64,000 nt of DNA, taken from contig AVDB01000005.1 in the NCBI GenBank assembly GCA_000472185.1, positions 124,001 through 188,000 of the forward strand. The letters run 5' to 3'. Origin of the DNA: Rhodobacteraceae bacterium HIMB11. Lineage in GTDB: Bacteria; Pseudomonadota; Alphaproteobacteria; Rhodobacterales; Rhodobacteraceae. Under the pieces are notes generated by a model. That model was given only the letters and a program-made list of their open reading frames with translations. It was not told where the DNA came from and did not search any database. This document shows, piece by piece, positions 1-9,536 of this stretch; within the stretch, counting starts at the first letter, position 1; every line of letters begins with the position of its first letter. Made by a program: the position numbers and the translations under genes.

Positions 1-749
1 GTTTAAGCGTGCGTCATCCATTAAATTTCAAGGATGCGGCGGACCAACAGGCGTTTTTTGATCTGAACGCCGATCTTGCGGTTGTGGTGGCCTATGGCCT
101 GATCCTGCCACAGGTGATTTTGGATGCACCACAGATGGGATGTTGGAATATTCATGCCTCGCTGCTGCCGCGTTGGCGTGGGGCCGCCCCGATCCATCGT
201 ACGATTATGGCGGGGGATACGCAGACGGGCATTTGCATCATGCAGATGGAGGCTGGATTAGATACAGGTCCCGTTTTGTTGCGGGGTGAAATGGCGATTG
301 ACCTGACGGATACCACCGCAAGTTTACATGATAAACTGGCCGCGCAAGGGGCAGATTTGATTGTTGAGGCCATTGAACGCCATGCAGAACTAACCCCAAC
401 ATCGCAGTCTGAAGATGGTGTGACATATGCCAAAAAGATTGAAAAGGCCGAGGCGCGCGTTGATTGGTCCGCGTCTGCCGAAATCGTGGATCGTCAGATC
501 CGTGCACTTTCGCCTTTTCCAGGGGCGTGGTGTGAATATCAGGGGGAACGGATCAAACTGCTGACGTCATCACTTTCTGATCAAAGCGGCTCAGCAGGAC
601 ACGTTTGCGGTGTTGAAAATGGATTAACCATTGCCTGCGGTCAGGGTGCGGTTCGCGTGCAAAAATTACAACGTGCAGGCAAATCTACCCAAGATGCTGA
701 CACATTTTTGCGGGGTTTAAATATCCCGATTGGGGCACAGTTGGATTAA
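1..749 (+). CDS. fmt: Methionyl-tRNA formyltransferase, 5' end cut by window edge
   Basis: The product formylates the amino group of initiator Met-tRNA using 10-formyltetrahydrofolate, in the cytoplasm, so that bacterial translation can start. The frame is already open at base 3 and 248 residues are visible. The family is usually a little over 300 residues, so roughly the first 50-60 are missing and no true start can be given; the GTG at 9 is internal. The formyl-transfer core is recognisable by [15 protein letters not shown], which carries the catalytic Asn and His, and by GLDTGPVL, which carries the catalytic Asp. The last 90 residues fit the C-terminal tRNA-binding domain. The TAA stop shares four bases with the stop of the convergent SDHAF4-like gene. 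Identification is secure. Confidence 0.95.
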   Translation, partial: LSVRHPLNFKDAADQQAFFDLNADLAVVVAYGLILPQVILDAPQMGCWNIHASLLPRWRGAAPIHRTIMAGDTQTGICIMQMEAGLDTGPVLLRGEMAIDLTDTTASLHDKLAAQGADLIVEAIERHAELTPTSQSEDGVTYAKKIEKAEARVDWSASAEIVDRQIRALSPFPGAWCEYQGERIKLLTSSLSDQSGSAGHVCGVENGLTIACGQGAVRVQKLQRAGKSTQDADTFLRGLNIPIGAQLD

Positions 750-919
750 AAATCGACTGCGATCCCTTTCTTTTCCCAATCCCCATACCGCACAGGTTCA
801 GGCCCCTCGCGTCCGCCCAATTCTTTGGGAAGTTCCAGCTCTTTCGCTTTTTTGCGCCGTTCTTCGGCTTCGGCCAATGCGCGCTTGGCGGCTTCTGGTA
901 AATCGTTTTGGTCACTCAT
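746..919 (-). CDS. DUF1674 / SDHAF4-like succinate dehydrogenase assembly factor, 57 aa
   Basis: This very short gene reads from an ATG at 919 to a TAA at 748-746 and gives 57 residues. The N-terminal half is a charged Ala/Glu/Lys helix, containing [20 protein letters not shown]. The C-terminal half has the DUF1674 signature: a [20 protein letters not shown] block followed by the terminal VDF. In eukaryotes the family (SDHAF4) binds flavinylated SdhA before complex II assembly. Bacterial members are presumed to act similarly in the cytoplasm, but that is inference here because no sdh gene lies nearby. It is convergent with fmt and divergent from the downstream rRNA methyltransferase, whose start lies about 70 bases away. 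The exact family tail makes the gene convincing despite its size. Confidence 0.85.
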   Translation of the reverse strand: MSDQNDLPEAAKRALAEAEERRKKAKELELPKELGGREGPEPVRYGDWEKKGIAVDF

Positions 920-986
920 TTACGGGTTTCCTCATGTGCTCTGGATTGATATACGCGCACATCTAGTGAAGGCAAGGATTGAATAT

Positions 987-2261
987 ATGGCTCGACCCGC
1001 TCCTACTGCGCGCTCTTCAGCGCTTCGGATACTTAACTCTGTTTTGGGTGAGGGTCGTTTAATGTCTGAGGTTTTGGGAACGGGACTGCTTGATCCGCTG
1101 TCTGCCCCCGATCGTGCACGTGCGCAGCGCTTGGCCAATGACACACTACGCGGTATGGAGCGCGCGGATCGCCTGTTAAATCGTCATTTGCGCAAACAAC
1201 CCCCCCTGTCGGTGCGCAATGTCCTGCGCTTGGCAACTGTCGAAATATGCATGGGTGGGGATGCTCATGGTGTCGTGAATGAGGCGGTTGCATTGGTTGG
1301 ACAGGATAAGGGGACCTTTGTGATGAAGGGATTGGTGAACGCGATCCTGCGTAAAGTTGCGGACACAGGTCATGAACAATGGGAACTACTGCGCGCACCA
1401 CGATTGCCTAAATGGTTGCGTGTTCCCTTGGTTGAGGCCTATGGACCCGAACGCGTTGCTGCGATTGAAACGGTTCAGTTTGGCACGCCCCCTTTAGACA
1501 TCACACCAAAAGACGCGGGACAGATCGATCATTGGGCGCAGGAACTTGGCGGTCAGATCGTCTTGGGCGGTAGTATCCGCATGACCAATGCGGGACAGGT
1601 TTCGGCGCTGCCTGGGTTTGCGGATGGATCATGGTGGGTACAGGATGCGGCGGCGGCGCTGCCCGTGCGATTGTTGGGGGATATTTCTGGGAAAACGGCC
1701 ATTGATTTGTGCTGTGCGCCGGGTGGTAAAGCCATGCAGCTTGCCGCCGCGGGTGCCAAGGTTATGGCCGTTGATAATTCACAACCGCGCATGGGACGCG
1801 TCAAAGAAAACTTGGAACGCACAGGCTTGGTGGCGCGGACCAAGATCAAGGATGCGCTACAAACGGTTGGGGAGTTTGATGTTGTGGTTTTGGATGCACC
1901 TTGTTCTGCCACAGGAACAATGCGCCGACATCCTGATCTACCCCATGCCAAGGACGGTTCTGATTTCGGGGCATTGATCGACCTGCAATCCCAACTGTTG
2001 GATCATGCAATCGGTTTGTTAAGACCAGGTGGGCGGCTTGTGTATTGCACATGTTCTTTATTGCCCGACGAAGGTGAATGTCAGGTGGAAGAGGCGCTGG
2101 CGCGACATCAAAACCTGCAAATTGATCAGTCGGCCATGAATGTGGATTTTACTGATCCGCAAATGCGCAGCGACGAAGGTGGCCTGCGCCTAACTCCTGA
2201 TATGTTGGGGGATCAAGGTGGCCTTGATGGTTTCTATATCGCGGTTTTAACAAAAACCTAA
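987..2261 (+). CDS. rsmB: RsmB-type 16S rRNA cytosine-C5 methyltransferase
   Basis: This 424-residue protein belongs to the RsmB/Fmu/NSUN family, which transfers a methyl group from S-adenosylmethionine to C5 of a cytosine in 16S rRNA. Residues 1-140 resemble the NusB-like RNA-binding domain of RsmB. The catalytic domain has the SAM loop DLCCAPGGKAMQL near residue 238, the VLDAPCSATGTMRRHPDL motif with its Cys near 306, and the second Cys in YCTCSLLPDEGE near 354; both NSUN cysteines are present. I chose the ATG at 987 because homology begins at MARPAP; the frame is open further upstream, but that part overlaps the opposite-strand small gene. The length matches E. coli RsmB. The exact target base is inferred from the family. 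Confidence 0.9.
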   Translation: MARPAPTARSSALRILNSVLGEGRLMSEVLGTGLLDPLSAPDRARAQRLANDTLRGMERADRLLNRHLRKQPPLSVRNVLRLATVEICMGGDAHGVVNEAVALVGQDKGTFVMKGLVNAILRKVADTGHEQWELLRAPRLPKWLRVPLVEAYGPERVAAIETVQFGTPPLDITPKDAGQIDHWAQELGGQIVLGGSIRMTNAGQVSALPGFADGSWWVQDAAAALPVRLLGDISGKTAIDLCCAPGGKAMQLAAAGAKVMAVDNSQPRMGRVKENLERTGLVARTKIKDALQTVGEFDVVVLDAPCSATGTMRRHPDLPHAKDGSDFGALIDLQSQLLDHAIGLLRPGGRLVYCTCSLLPDEGECQVEEALARHQNLQIDQSAMNVDFTDPQMRSDEGGLRLTPDMLGDQGGLDGFYIAVLTKT

Positions 2262-2333
2262 CACTGGCAATTTTTGGACGATGACAGACGCAAACCTGCT
2301 GGCTATAGTGCGAGCAAGAGGGATGCGGTATAA

Positions 2334-4082
2334 ATGGCACCAGCAGGGAATTTATCACAGCGATATCAACGGGCTATGCATAGATTGCAGGCGCGACGTG
2401 CTGGTTTTTGCAAACCTGCAACGGACTTTGTATCCCAACCCGAACCCAGATCCATTGGGAGCTTTGCCAAGGGTCGGCAATTGGCCGCTGGCAATATCAT
2501 GCTGGCAGGGCACTTGATCGAGGCGCCCAATGCAATGTTGTGGGATATCGATCCCCCAGATTTGATGTTTGCGCAGGATGCGCATGGATTTGCGTGGTTG
2601 GATGATCTGGCCGCAGCGGGTGACATGAATGCCCGTAAGCTGGCCCAAGATTGGGTGTTCGGTTGGATTGAACGATATGACACTGGACGTGGGGCAGGGT
2701 GGTTGCCTGATCTAACAGGGCGGCGGTTGATTCGTTGGATTCATCATGCACTGTTCATTCTACAGGGGCGAACCCCAGAAGAGTCCGAACGATTTTTCCG
2801 CGCACTGGGACGTCAGACGATTTTTTTGGCAAAACGGTGGTCGGCAACGACACATGGTTTACCAAGGTTTGAGGCCTTGACGGGTTTGATATACGCGGGC
2901 CTGTCCCTGACAGGGATGGAACAATATGTTCAACCTGCCACGCGGGCCTTGGCCCGTGAATGTCGTTCCCAGATCGACGAAACGGGCGGTATTCCGACGC
3001 GCAACCCCGAAGAATTGCTTGAGGTGTTCACATTGCTGACCTGGTCGGCAACCGCGTTGAAAGAGGCAGGATGGACACCCGCCGAATCCCATCAAAAGGC
3101 CTTGCGTCGTATGGCGCCCACCTTGCGGACCCTGCGCCATTCTGACGGGGGACTAGCACGGTTTCATGGGGGCGGGCGTGGGTTAGATGGCCGATTGGAT
3201 CATGCATTGTTGCAGTCAGGTAACCGTGACATGAATTCCGATGGATTGGCCATGGGATTTGCGCGTCTCTCCTCGGGGCGCACCTCGATTATTGTGGATG
3301 CCGAAACCCCTCCACAAGCGCGCGCGGCAATAAACGCGCATGCCTCAACCCTCGCCTTTGAAATGACATCGGGCAGACGTGCGGTGATTGTGAATTGTGG
3401 TTCGGGGGATACATTCGGCGAAGATTGGCGCAGTGCAGGGCGTGCAACACCGTCCCACTCCTCATTATATATCGAAGGACAATCAAGCGCTCGTCTGGGG
3501 CGCAAATTGTCGTACGGTGGAATCGTCCGAGAGGTTTTGGTTGAAGGACCCAAACAGGTTCCCATTGAAATGACACATGGCCTAGACGCCATTTCATTCA
3601 ATGGGGCGCATGATGGGTATGTTGCCAAATATGGATTGACGCATGTGCGGGAGTTGCAATTGTCATTGGATGGGCGCGAGTTATCAGGTGAAGATCTATT
3701 GATCGCCATTGAAGAGCGCCACAAAAAAACCTTTGACCGCGCAGTAGAGGCGGGCAAGTTGGAAGGTATCTACACGCAAATCAAATTTCACCTGCATCCA
3801 GAAGTTGACGCAAACCTGGATTTAGGCGGGAATGCCGTGTCGCTTGCGTTAAAAAGCGGCGAGGTATGGGTTTTCCGTCATGACGGGGTGGCGGAATTGT
3901 CCGTTGAACCCAGTGTTTATTTGGAACGTGGGCGATTACAACCACGCGCGACAAAACAGATCGTTTTATCTCGGCGCGTAATGGAGTATAGGACGCGCAT
4001 GCGCTGGTCACTGGCCAAGGCACAGGACACGGCGCTGGCTGTTCGCGATACACTTCGCGAAGAAGTTAGTACCATAGGTTGA
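2334..4082 (+). CDS. Heparinase II/III family protein
   Basis: This 582-residue protein has the heparinase II/III-like organisation: an all-alpha (alpha/alpha toroid) N-terminal region and a beta-sandwich C-terminal region. Recognisable stretches are [16 protein letters not shown] near 220 and [19 protein letters not shown] followed by HSSL near 350-375, the second resembling the Tyr/His-bearing core of these polysaccharide lyases. No signal peptide is visible, so export is not supported, and its substrate is unknown. From memory of the group, this heparinase-like gene sits directly upstream of purH in many Rhodobacteraceae, which suggests a conserved intracellular or envelope role rather than catabolism of host glycans. 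Its stop is 17 bases before the purH start. The start at 2334 follows a weak GAGGG-type site. Confidence 0.82.
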   Translation: MAPAGNLSQRYQRAMHRLQARRAGFCKPATDFVSQPEPRSIGSFAKGRQLAAGNIMLAGHLIEAPNAMLWDIDPPDLMFAQDAHGFAWLDDLAAAGDMNARKLAQDWVFGWIERYDTGRGAGWLPDLTGRRLIRWIHHALFILQGRTPEESERFFRALGRQTIFLAKRWSATTHGLPRFEALTGLIYAGLSLTGMEQYVQPATRALARECRSQIDETGGIPTRNPEELLEVFTLLTWSATALKEAGWTPAESHQKALRRMAPTLRTLRHSDGGLARFHGGGRGLDGRLDHALLQSGNRDMNSDGLAMGFARLSSGRTSIIVDAETPPQARAAINAHASTLAFEMTSGRRAVIVNCGSGDTFGEDWRSAGRATPSHSSLYIEGQSSARLGRKLSYGGIVREVLVEGPKQVPIEMTHGLDAISFNGAHDGYVAKYGLTHVRELQLSLDGRELSGEDLLIAIEERHKKTFDRAVEAGKLEGIYTQIKFHLHPEVDANLDLGGNAVSLALKSGEVWVFRHDGVAELSVEPSVYLERGRLQPRATKQIVLSRRVMEYRTRMRWSLAKAQDTALAVRDTLREEVSTIG

Positions 4083-4099
4083 CCCAAGGAAGACGACGA

Positions 4100-5689
4100 A
4101 TGACGAACCTTTACCCCGTGCGCCGCGCGCTTATTTCTGTTTCTGATAAAACTGGATTGATTGATCTTGCCAAAGCGCTAAGCGCAGGTGGCATTGAAAT
4201 CCTATCGACTGGTGGAAGTGCGAAGGCCATTCGCGATGCGGGAATCGATGTGCGCGATGTTGCGGATGTGACGGGGTTTCCGGAAATGATGGATGGACGT
4301 GTAAAAACGCTGCACCCCATGGTGCATGGCGGCTTGCTTGCGCTACGCGATAATGATGATCACACTGCCGCAATGGAACAGCATGGGATTGGTGGGATCG
4401 ACCTGTTGATTGTGAACCTTTATCCGTTTGAAGAAACCGTGGCAAAGGGTGCTGATTACGATACCTGTATCGAGAACATCGACATTGGCGGCCCCGCGAT
4501 GATCCGTGCTGCTGCAAAGAACCATGGGTTTGTGACCACGGTTGTTGACGTAGAAGACTACGAAGAACTTTTGGCAGAGCTGGCCGCACATGAGGGGCAA
4601 ACAACATATGCGTTCCGTCAAAAGATGGCGCAACGTGCCTATGCCCGCACGGGGGCCTATGATGCTGCGGTATCAACTTGGATGGCCTCTGCGATTGGTG
4701 AGGAAACGCCCCGCCGCCGCACAGTTGCAGGGACGCTTGCGCAATCCTTGCGATATGGTGAAAACCCGCACCAATCCGCTGCGTTTTATGTAGATGGAAC
4801 GGATCGCCCGGGTGTTGCAACCGCGATCCAGCACCAAGGCAAAGAGCTGTCTTATAACAACATCAACGATACGGATGCCGCGTTTGAATTGGTGTCAGAG
4901 TTTGGATCAGATACGGGTGCAGCATGCGCGATTATTAAACATGCCAACCCATGCGGCGTTGCGCGTGGTGGATCCTTGGTTGATGCCTACCGCGCGGCAT
5001 ATGATTGTGATCGCACCTCGGCCTTTGGGGGTATCGTTGCGTTGAACCAAACACTGGACGGTGAAACAGCAGAAGAAATCTGTAAGATCTTTACAGAGGT
5101 TGTGATCGCACCCGACGCCACGCAAGAGGCGATTGATTTGTTTGCCGCGAAAAAGAACCTGCGCCTTTTGACAACAGGTTCTATGGCCGATCCGCGCGAA
5201 GTGGCAAAAACGGTACGCCAAGTGTCAGGTGGCCTATTGGTTCAAGACAAAGATAACGGACATATCACAGTCGCAGATTTGAAAGTTGTGACCAAACGTG
5301 CGCCGACAGAGGCCGAAATCGCCGATATGCTGTTTGCATGGAATGTTGCAAAACACGTGAAATCAAATGCGATTGTCTATGTGAAAGATCAATCAACAGT
5401 CGGGATTGGCGCAGGTCAAATGAGCCGCGTTGACAGTTGTCGGATCGCGGCACGCAAGTCCATTGATATGGCAGAGGCGTTGGGCCTTGATGTGCCCCTG
5501 ACCCAAGGGTCTGTTGTGGCATCCGATGCGTTTTTCCCATTTGCCGATGGTCTGTTGACCGCAGCCGAGGCAGGTGCACAGGCGATCATTCAACCAGGTG
5601 GTTCAATGCGTGATGACGAAGTGATCGCCGCAGCGGATGAGGCAGGCTTGGCGATGGTCTTTACTGGCATGCGCCACTTCCGTCATTAA
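4100..5689 (+). CDS. purH: Bifunctional AICAR formyltransferase / IMP cyclohydrolase
   Basis: PurH carries out the last two steps of de novo purine synthesis in the cytoplasm: formylation of AICAR with 10-formyl-THF, then ring closure to IMP. The 529-residue length is exactly typical. The N-terminal IMP cyclohydrolase domain starts [20 protein letters not shown] and contains [16 protein letters not shown]. The AICARFT domain contains the catalytic Lys-His in [15 protein letters not shown] and ends with the FFPFADGL and [18 protein letters not shown] motifs. The ATG at 4100 is preceded by an AAGGAAG site at 4086-4092, which decides this start over an in-frame codon at 4079. The lspA ATG follows the stop by one base, so the two are probably cotranscribed. 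Confidence 0.97.
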   Translation: MTNLYPVRRALISVSDKTGLIDLAKALSAGGIEILSTGGSAKAIRDAGIDVRDVADVTGFPEMMDGRVKTLHPMVHGGLLALRDNDDHTAAMEQHGIGGIDLLIVNLYPFEETVAKGADYDTCIENIDIGGPAMIRAAAKNHGFVTTVVDVEDYEELLAELAAHEGQTTYAFRQKMAQRAYARTGAYDAAVSTWMASAIGEETPRRRTVAGTLAQSLRYGENPHQSAAFYVDGTDRPGVATAIQHQGKELSYNNINDTDAAFELVSEFGSDTGAACAIIKHANPCGVARGGSLVDAYRAAYDCDRTSAFGGIVALNQTLDGETAEEICKIFTEVVIAPDATQEAIDLFAAKKNLRLLTTGSMADPREVAKTVRQVSGGLLVQDKDNGHITVADLKVVTKRAPTEAEIADMLFAWNVAKHVKSNAIVYVKDQSTVGIGAGQMSRVDSCRIAARKSIDMAEALGLDVPLTQGSVVASDAFFPFADGLLTAAEAGAQAIIQPGGSMRDDEVIAAADEAGLAMVFTGMRHFRH

Positions 5690-5690
5690 A

Positions 5691-6161
5691 ATGCGGCGCT
5701 TATTCCAAATCGCAATTCTTGCGGCGGGGCTGGATTATGTCTCAAAGATGCTGATCCTGAACGTGGTGCAATTGCCGTTGGTCGGTCGGATCGAGGTGTT
5801 TCCGCCTTTTCTAAATGTCAACATGGCGTGGAATTACGGGGTGAATTTTGGGCTATTTGCCTATGATTCCCCGTGGACGCGCTGGGTGTTAATTGCGATT
5901 GCGATTGGGGTCAGCGTGTTTATCGCCTACTGGGCATGGAAGGAACGCTTTGGCCCATGGGAGCAGGTGTTTGCAGGGCTGCTGATTGGTGGGGCACTTG
6001 GCAATGCCTATGACCGCATCCGCTATGGGGCAGTTGTTGATTTTTTGAACATGAGTTGTTGTGGCATTCAAAACCCATATGCATTCAATGTTGCCGACAT
6101 TTTCATTTTCGTGGGCGCCATTGGTTTGGCAATTTTCCCCCAACCGAAAAAAGACGGATGA
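5691..6161 (+). CDS. lspA: Lipoprotein signal peptidase (signal peptidase II)
   Basis: LspA is an inner-membrane aspartyl protease that removes the signal peptide from diacylglyceryl-modified prolipoproteins. The 156-residue protein has about four membrane segments. The family motifs are present but somewhat divergent at the N-terminus: LDYVSKMLIL for the usual DQxTK region, NYGVNFGLF for the NxGxAF loop, GNAYDRIRYGAVVDFLN carrying one catalytic Asp (VDF), and AFNVADIFIFVG carrying the other. Both catalytic Asp residues are therefore present. It starts one base after the purH stop. The next gene downstream encodes a lipoprotein, a fitting neighbour. Confidence 0.9.
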   Translation: MRRLFQIAILAAGLDYVSKMLILNVVQLPLVGRIEVFPPFLNVNMAWNYGVNFGLFAYDSPWTRWVLIAIAIGVSVFIAYWAWKERFGPWEQVFAGLLIGGALGNAYDRIRYGAVVDFLNMSCCGIQNPYAFNVADIFIFVGAIGLAIFPQPKKDG

Positions 6162-6210
6162 CCGCGCTGTTGCTTTGCGCTATTGATAGGGCCAAAGCAG
6201 TGGAGGTTGC

Positions 6211-6723
6211 ATGAGATACGCAGTTGTTTTTGGGATCATTGGCTCAATGATGCTTAGCGCGTGTTCTGACACGCCGCCCAAGTTGCGTGATCTTTATGAT
6301 CCTTATGCTGGCCCAGAAGAATTTGCCATTTCCCCCAACCTTGAACTGGAAATGCCCCAAGATTTGGCAAGCCTACCAACACCAACCCCAGGTGGTAATA
6401 ACCTAACTGATCCAAATCCCAAAGGGGATGCGATTGCATTGTTGGGGGGCGATCCAAACCGTGTCACGACATCCCGATCTGGTGCCAGTGACGGTGCACT
6501 GTGGACCTATGCCACACGGTTCGGGTTTGATCCCAATATTCGCGAAACAGTTTCAGAAGAAGACCGCAGGTTCCGGTTAATTCAGGGGCGGTTTTCGCAA
6601 ATCAAACTGTTCCGCGTGGATCGCTATAATCAAATTTACCGCCGTCAAACGCTGGATGCCAAAAAAGAAGTGCAGCGTTGGCGTGAACGCGGTGTCAGCA
6701 CGCCGTCTATGCCTGCCAATTAA
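6211..6723 (+). CDS. DUF3035 domain lipoprotein
   Basis: This is a 170-residue predicted lipoprotein of the DUF3035 family, found mainly in Rhodobacterales. The signal peptide ends in the lipobox MLSAC, so the mature protein should start at Cys18 and be lipid-anchored. The mature part is Pro/Asn-rich at first (LPTPTPGGNNLTDPNPKGDA). It then has a basic, helical C-terminal half with several Arg/Tyr residues. No enzymatic motif is visible and no function is known for the family. It lies between lspA and two M16 peptidase genes, all on the same strand, and the set looks like an envelope-maintenance group. The ATG at 6211 follows a GGAGG-like site (tggaggttgc). Confidence 0.82.
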   Translation: MRYAVVFGIIGSMMLSACSDTPPKLRDLYDPYAGPEEFAISPNLELEMPQDLASLPTPTPGGNNLTDPNPKGDAIALLGGDPNRVTTSRSGASDGALWTYATRFGFDPNIRETVSEEDRRFRLIQGRFSQIKLFRVDRYNQIYRRQTLDAKKEVQRWRERGVSTPSMPAN

Positions 6724-6798
6724 ACCTCACCTTTGTGTGTGAAGCCTTGAAGCACGCAAGATTTCAAATACATGTCCCATAGTTGTCGGAGGATACCT

Positions 6799-8124
6799 AT
6801 GATTTTACGTCTGTTTTTATCGTTTTGCGTTGGATTGACGTTTGTAACGGCCTCGCATGCCGCGATTGAGGATCAGGTCAGCGAATTCATGTTGGATAAC
6901 GGCATGCAGGTCGTTGTTATCGAAGATCACCGCGCGCCTGTGGTGGTGCATATGGTGTGGTATCGCGCAGGTGCCGCTGATGAAACACCCGGCGTATCTG
7001 GCGTCGCGCATTTTTTGGAACATCTGTTATTTAAGAAGACCAAAATCCTTGCGGCGGGCGAACTGTCCCGAACGGTGGCCGAGAATGGCGGTACCGACAA
7101 CGCCTTTACCAGTTATGATTACACGGCCTATTACCAACGCGTCGCGGCGGACAGATTACCGATCATGATGCAGATGGAGGCAGATCGGATGGTCAACTTA
7201 GACCTAACAGAAGACGATATTTTAGTCGAACGTGATGTCATTATCGAAGAACGCAACCAACGCACGGAAACAAATCCAAGCGCGCTTTACCGCGAACAGG
7301 CAAACGCAGCCTTGTTCCAAAATCATCGTTACGGTGTGCCCGTCATTGGCTGGCGTCATGAAATGTCAAATCTGACACTTTCTGATGCGCTGGCCTATTA
7401 CAAACAATTCTATGCGCCCAATAATGCCGTGTTGATAGTCGCGGGTGATGTAGTTCCTGATGAGGTTCTGTCGCTTGCCAAATCAACCTATGGCAAAATC
7501 CCTGCAAACCCCAACCTTTCCGACCGCAAACGCCCGATTGAACCTCCGCATTTTGCGCCGCGGCGGATTGAATATGTGGATGAACGTGTGTCGCAACCCT
7601 ATGTCGTGCGCAGTTACCTCGCGCCAGAGCGCAACAGCGGGGATCAGCGTCCTGCAGCTGCGCTGGCGCTGCTGGCGGATATTTTGGGCGATGGTCAGGC
7701 ATCTGTTCTACAGCGGAAATTGCAATTCGAAACCCAAGAGGCGCTTTATGCAAGTGCATCATATTTAGGAGTATCTTTGGATACGACAAGCTTTGCTGTC
7801 TACATCGTACCCTCTGCTGATGTTTCGCTTGAGGATGCAGAAGCCGCCCTTGACCGCGCAATTGCGGAATTCATGGAAGAGGGCGTGGATGACGCGCAGC
7901 TTGACCGATTGAAAACGCAGTACCGCGCCGCAGGCATTTATGCCCAAGATAGCGTGAACGGTCTTGCCAATGCCTATGGCCGCGCATTGACGTCTGGCCT
8001 AACGCTTCAGGATATTCACGAATGGCCTGATATCATCCAATCTGTCACCGTCGAAGAAATCATGACGGCCGCGCGCGATGTGTTTGATCTAAATTCATCC
8101 GTGACTGGTTGGATCCGTAAATAG
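6799..8124 (+). CDS. M16 family zinc metallopeptidase (catalytic subunit)
   Basis: This 441-residue M16 (pitrilysin/processing-peptidase-like) protein carries the inverted zinc motif HFLEH at residues 71-75, followed by the downstream Glu region RTVAENGGTDNAFTSYDYTA. It should be a zinc endopeptidase acting on short peptides or unfolded segments. The N-terminus MILRLFLSFCVGLTFVTASHA is a Sec signal peptide, so the enzyme is periplasmic. I chose the ATG at 6799 because CGGAGGA lies just upstream and gives this signal peptide directly; an in-frame ATG at 6772 would add nine residues. The paired M16 gene starts three bases after its stop. Small M16 proteins usually work as a dimer of one active and one inactive chain, and this gene supplies the active chain. 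Confidence 0.9.
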   Translation: MILRLFLSFCVGLTFVTASHAAIEDQVSEFMLDNGMQVVVIEDHRAPVVVHMVWYRAGAADETPGVSGVAHFLEHLLFKKTKILAAGELSRTVAENGGTDNAFTSYDYTAYYQRVAADRLPIMMQMEADRMVNLDLTEDDILVERDVIIEERNQRTETNPSALYREQANAALFQNHRYGVPVIGWRHEMSNLTLSDALAYYKQFYAPNNAVLIVAGDVVPDEVLSLAKSTYGKIPANPNLSDRKRPIEPPHFAPRRIEYVDERVSQPYVVRSYLAPERNSGDQRPAAALALLADILGDGQASVLQRKLQFETQEALYASASYLGVSLDTTSFAVYIVPSADVSLEDAEAALDRAIAEFMEEGVDDAQLDRLKTQYRAAGIYAQDSVNGLANAYGRALTSGLTLQDIHEWPDIIQSVTVEEIMTAARDVFDLNSSVTGWIRK

Positions 8125-8127
8125 GGG

Positions 8128-9438
8128 ATGAAGATGATCAGAACATTTGCAACCATTCTTATGACTTTCGTCGCCTCACTTGTGCAGGCGATGCCAGACA
8201 TCAAAATACTTAAGACGCCCGCGGGAACGCCCGCCTGGTTGGTCGAAGATCACAACATACCCTTTGTCGCGTTGGAATTACGCTTTATCGGCGGCACGGC
8301 AATCGAACCAATGGAAAAGCGCGGTGTCACCCAGTTTATGATAGGCCTTCTGGAAGAAGGGTCAGGGGATATGGACGCGCAGGCCTTTAGCATCGCAAAA
8401 GATGATCTGGCGGCCAGCTTTAGTTATGGTTCTTATGCAGATGTTTTGACGGTATCGGCGAAATTTCTGACCGAAAATCAGGATCAGGCGATCGAGTTGT
8501 TGCGCCAATCGTTGGTTGATCCACGCTTTGACGCGGATGCCATTGAACGCGTGCGCGCACAGATTGAATCGGGTATAAAATCGCAGGCCAAAGACCCCTC
8601 TGACATCGCAAGTGCGGCGTTCAATGCAGAGGCCTATCCGAACCATCCATATGGGAGCGATGATTTAGGCATCTTGGAAACAATTGCATCGGTGACGGCC
8701 GCGGATATTCGACAGGCTCATACCACGGGTCTGACACGTAACCGAGTTTTGGTGGCGGCTGTTGGGGATATCACAGCAGATGAACTGGTTGTATTGGTTG
8801 ATCGTCTATTACAGGATTTGCCCGTCGCAGGTGACATTGAAATGCCCACCTATGTTGCCGATACATTGAGTGCTGGGGTGAAGGTCATTGATTTCCCAAC
8901 ACCACAATCCACGATTTTGTTTGGACATGCGGGTATTCCACGCAAAGATGATGATTTTTTTGCAGCCTACCTTTTGAACCACATTCTAGGGGGCAGTGGA
9001 TTTGAAAGCCGACTGATGAGCGAGGTGCGTGAAGAGCGTGGATTAACATATGGCATCGGCAGCTTCCTTGCGTCGAGACAGTATGGGGATCTATTGATGG
9101 GTCAGGTCGCAACGGCGAACGACACGGTTGTGGAAACGATTGATGTGATCACTGAAGAATGGCGTAAAATCGAAGATCAGGGTGTGACACAGGCAGAATT
9201 AGATGCCGCGAAAAAATACCTTACGGGTGCCTATCCATTGCGATTTGATGGAAATGGACCGATTGCAAACATCCTTGCAGGTATGCAATTTCAGGGTCTA
9301 TCGCCAGATTACATTCAAACGCGCAATGATCGTGTGAATGCGGTGACGATGGAGGATATCCAGCGTGTGGCGCAACGCTTATTCCAACCTGAAAAATTGC
9401 GATTTATCGTTGTCGGGCAACCAGAAGGTTTGGAGTGA
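8128..9438 (+). CDS. M16 family peptidase-like protein, non-catalytic partner
   Basis: This 436-residue M16 homologue starts with a signal peptide (MKMIRTFATILMTFVASLVQA) and is periplasmic. The position where the zinc motif should be reads VTQFMIGLLEEGSG, so the HxxEH ligands are absent. The C-terminal half has the Arg/Tyr substrate-binding signature ESRLMSEVREERGLTYGIGS, as in the non-catalytic chain of heterodimeric M16 peptidases. The gene starts three bases after the active M16 gene, which supports a co-produced heterodimer in which this chain contributes substrate binding. That pairing is inferred from the family and the arrangement. Confidence 0.88.
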   Translation: MKMIRTFATILMTFVASLVQAMPDIKILKTPAGTPAWLVEDHNIPFVALELRFIGGTAIEPMEKRGVTQFMIGLLEEGSGDMDAQAFSIAKDDLAASFSYGSYADVLTVSAKFLTENQDQAIELLRQSLVDPRFDADAIERVRAQIESGIKSQAKDPSDIASAAFNAEAYPNHPYGSDDLGILETIASVTAADIRQAHTTGLTRNRVLVAAVGDITADELVVLVDRLLQDLPVAGDIEMPTYVADTLSAGVKVIDFPTPQSTILFGHAGIPRKDDDFFAAYLLNHILGGSGFESRLMSEVREERGLTYGIGSFLASRQYGDLLMGQVATANDTVVETIDVITEEWRKIEDQGVTQAELDAAKKYLTGAYPLRFDGNGPIANILAGMQFQGLSPDYIQTRNDRVNAVTMEDIQRVAQRLFQPEKLRFIVVGQPEGLE

Positions 9439-9536
9439 TCTTCAAAAAACTTGAATGAGTGCTTTCGTTATTCAATGGTTTTTTGAAGGTCGTATTTTGT
9501 GTAAAACAGCGGAGAATTTCATTTCGAGGTATCCGC

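Noticed and set aside
3200-3757. A 185-codon open frame on the - strand.
   Set aside because: It is opposite the heparinase-like gene and its composition (Ser, Arg, Cys, Pro) is typical of a shadow frame.
4131-4820. A 229-codon open frame on the - strand.
   Set aside because: It lies entirely opposite purH and its product is rich in His, Gln and Pro with no family resemblance.
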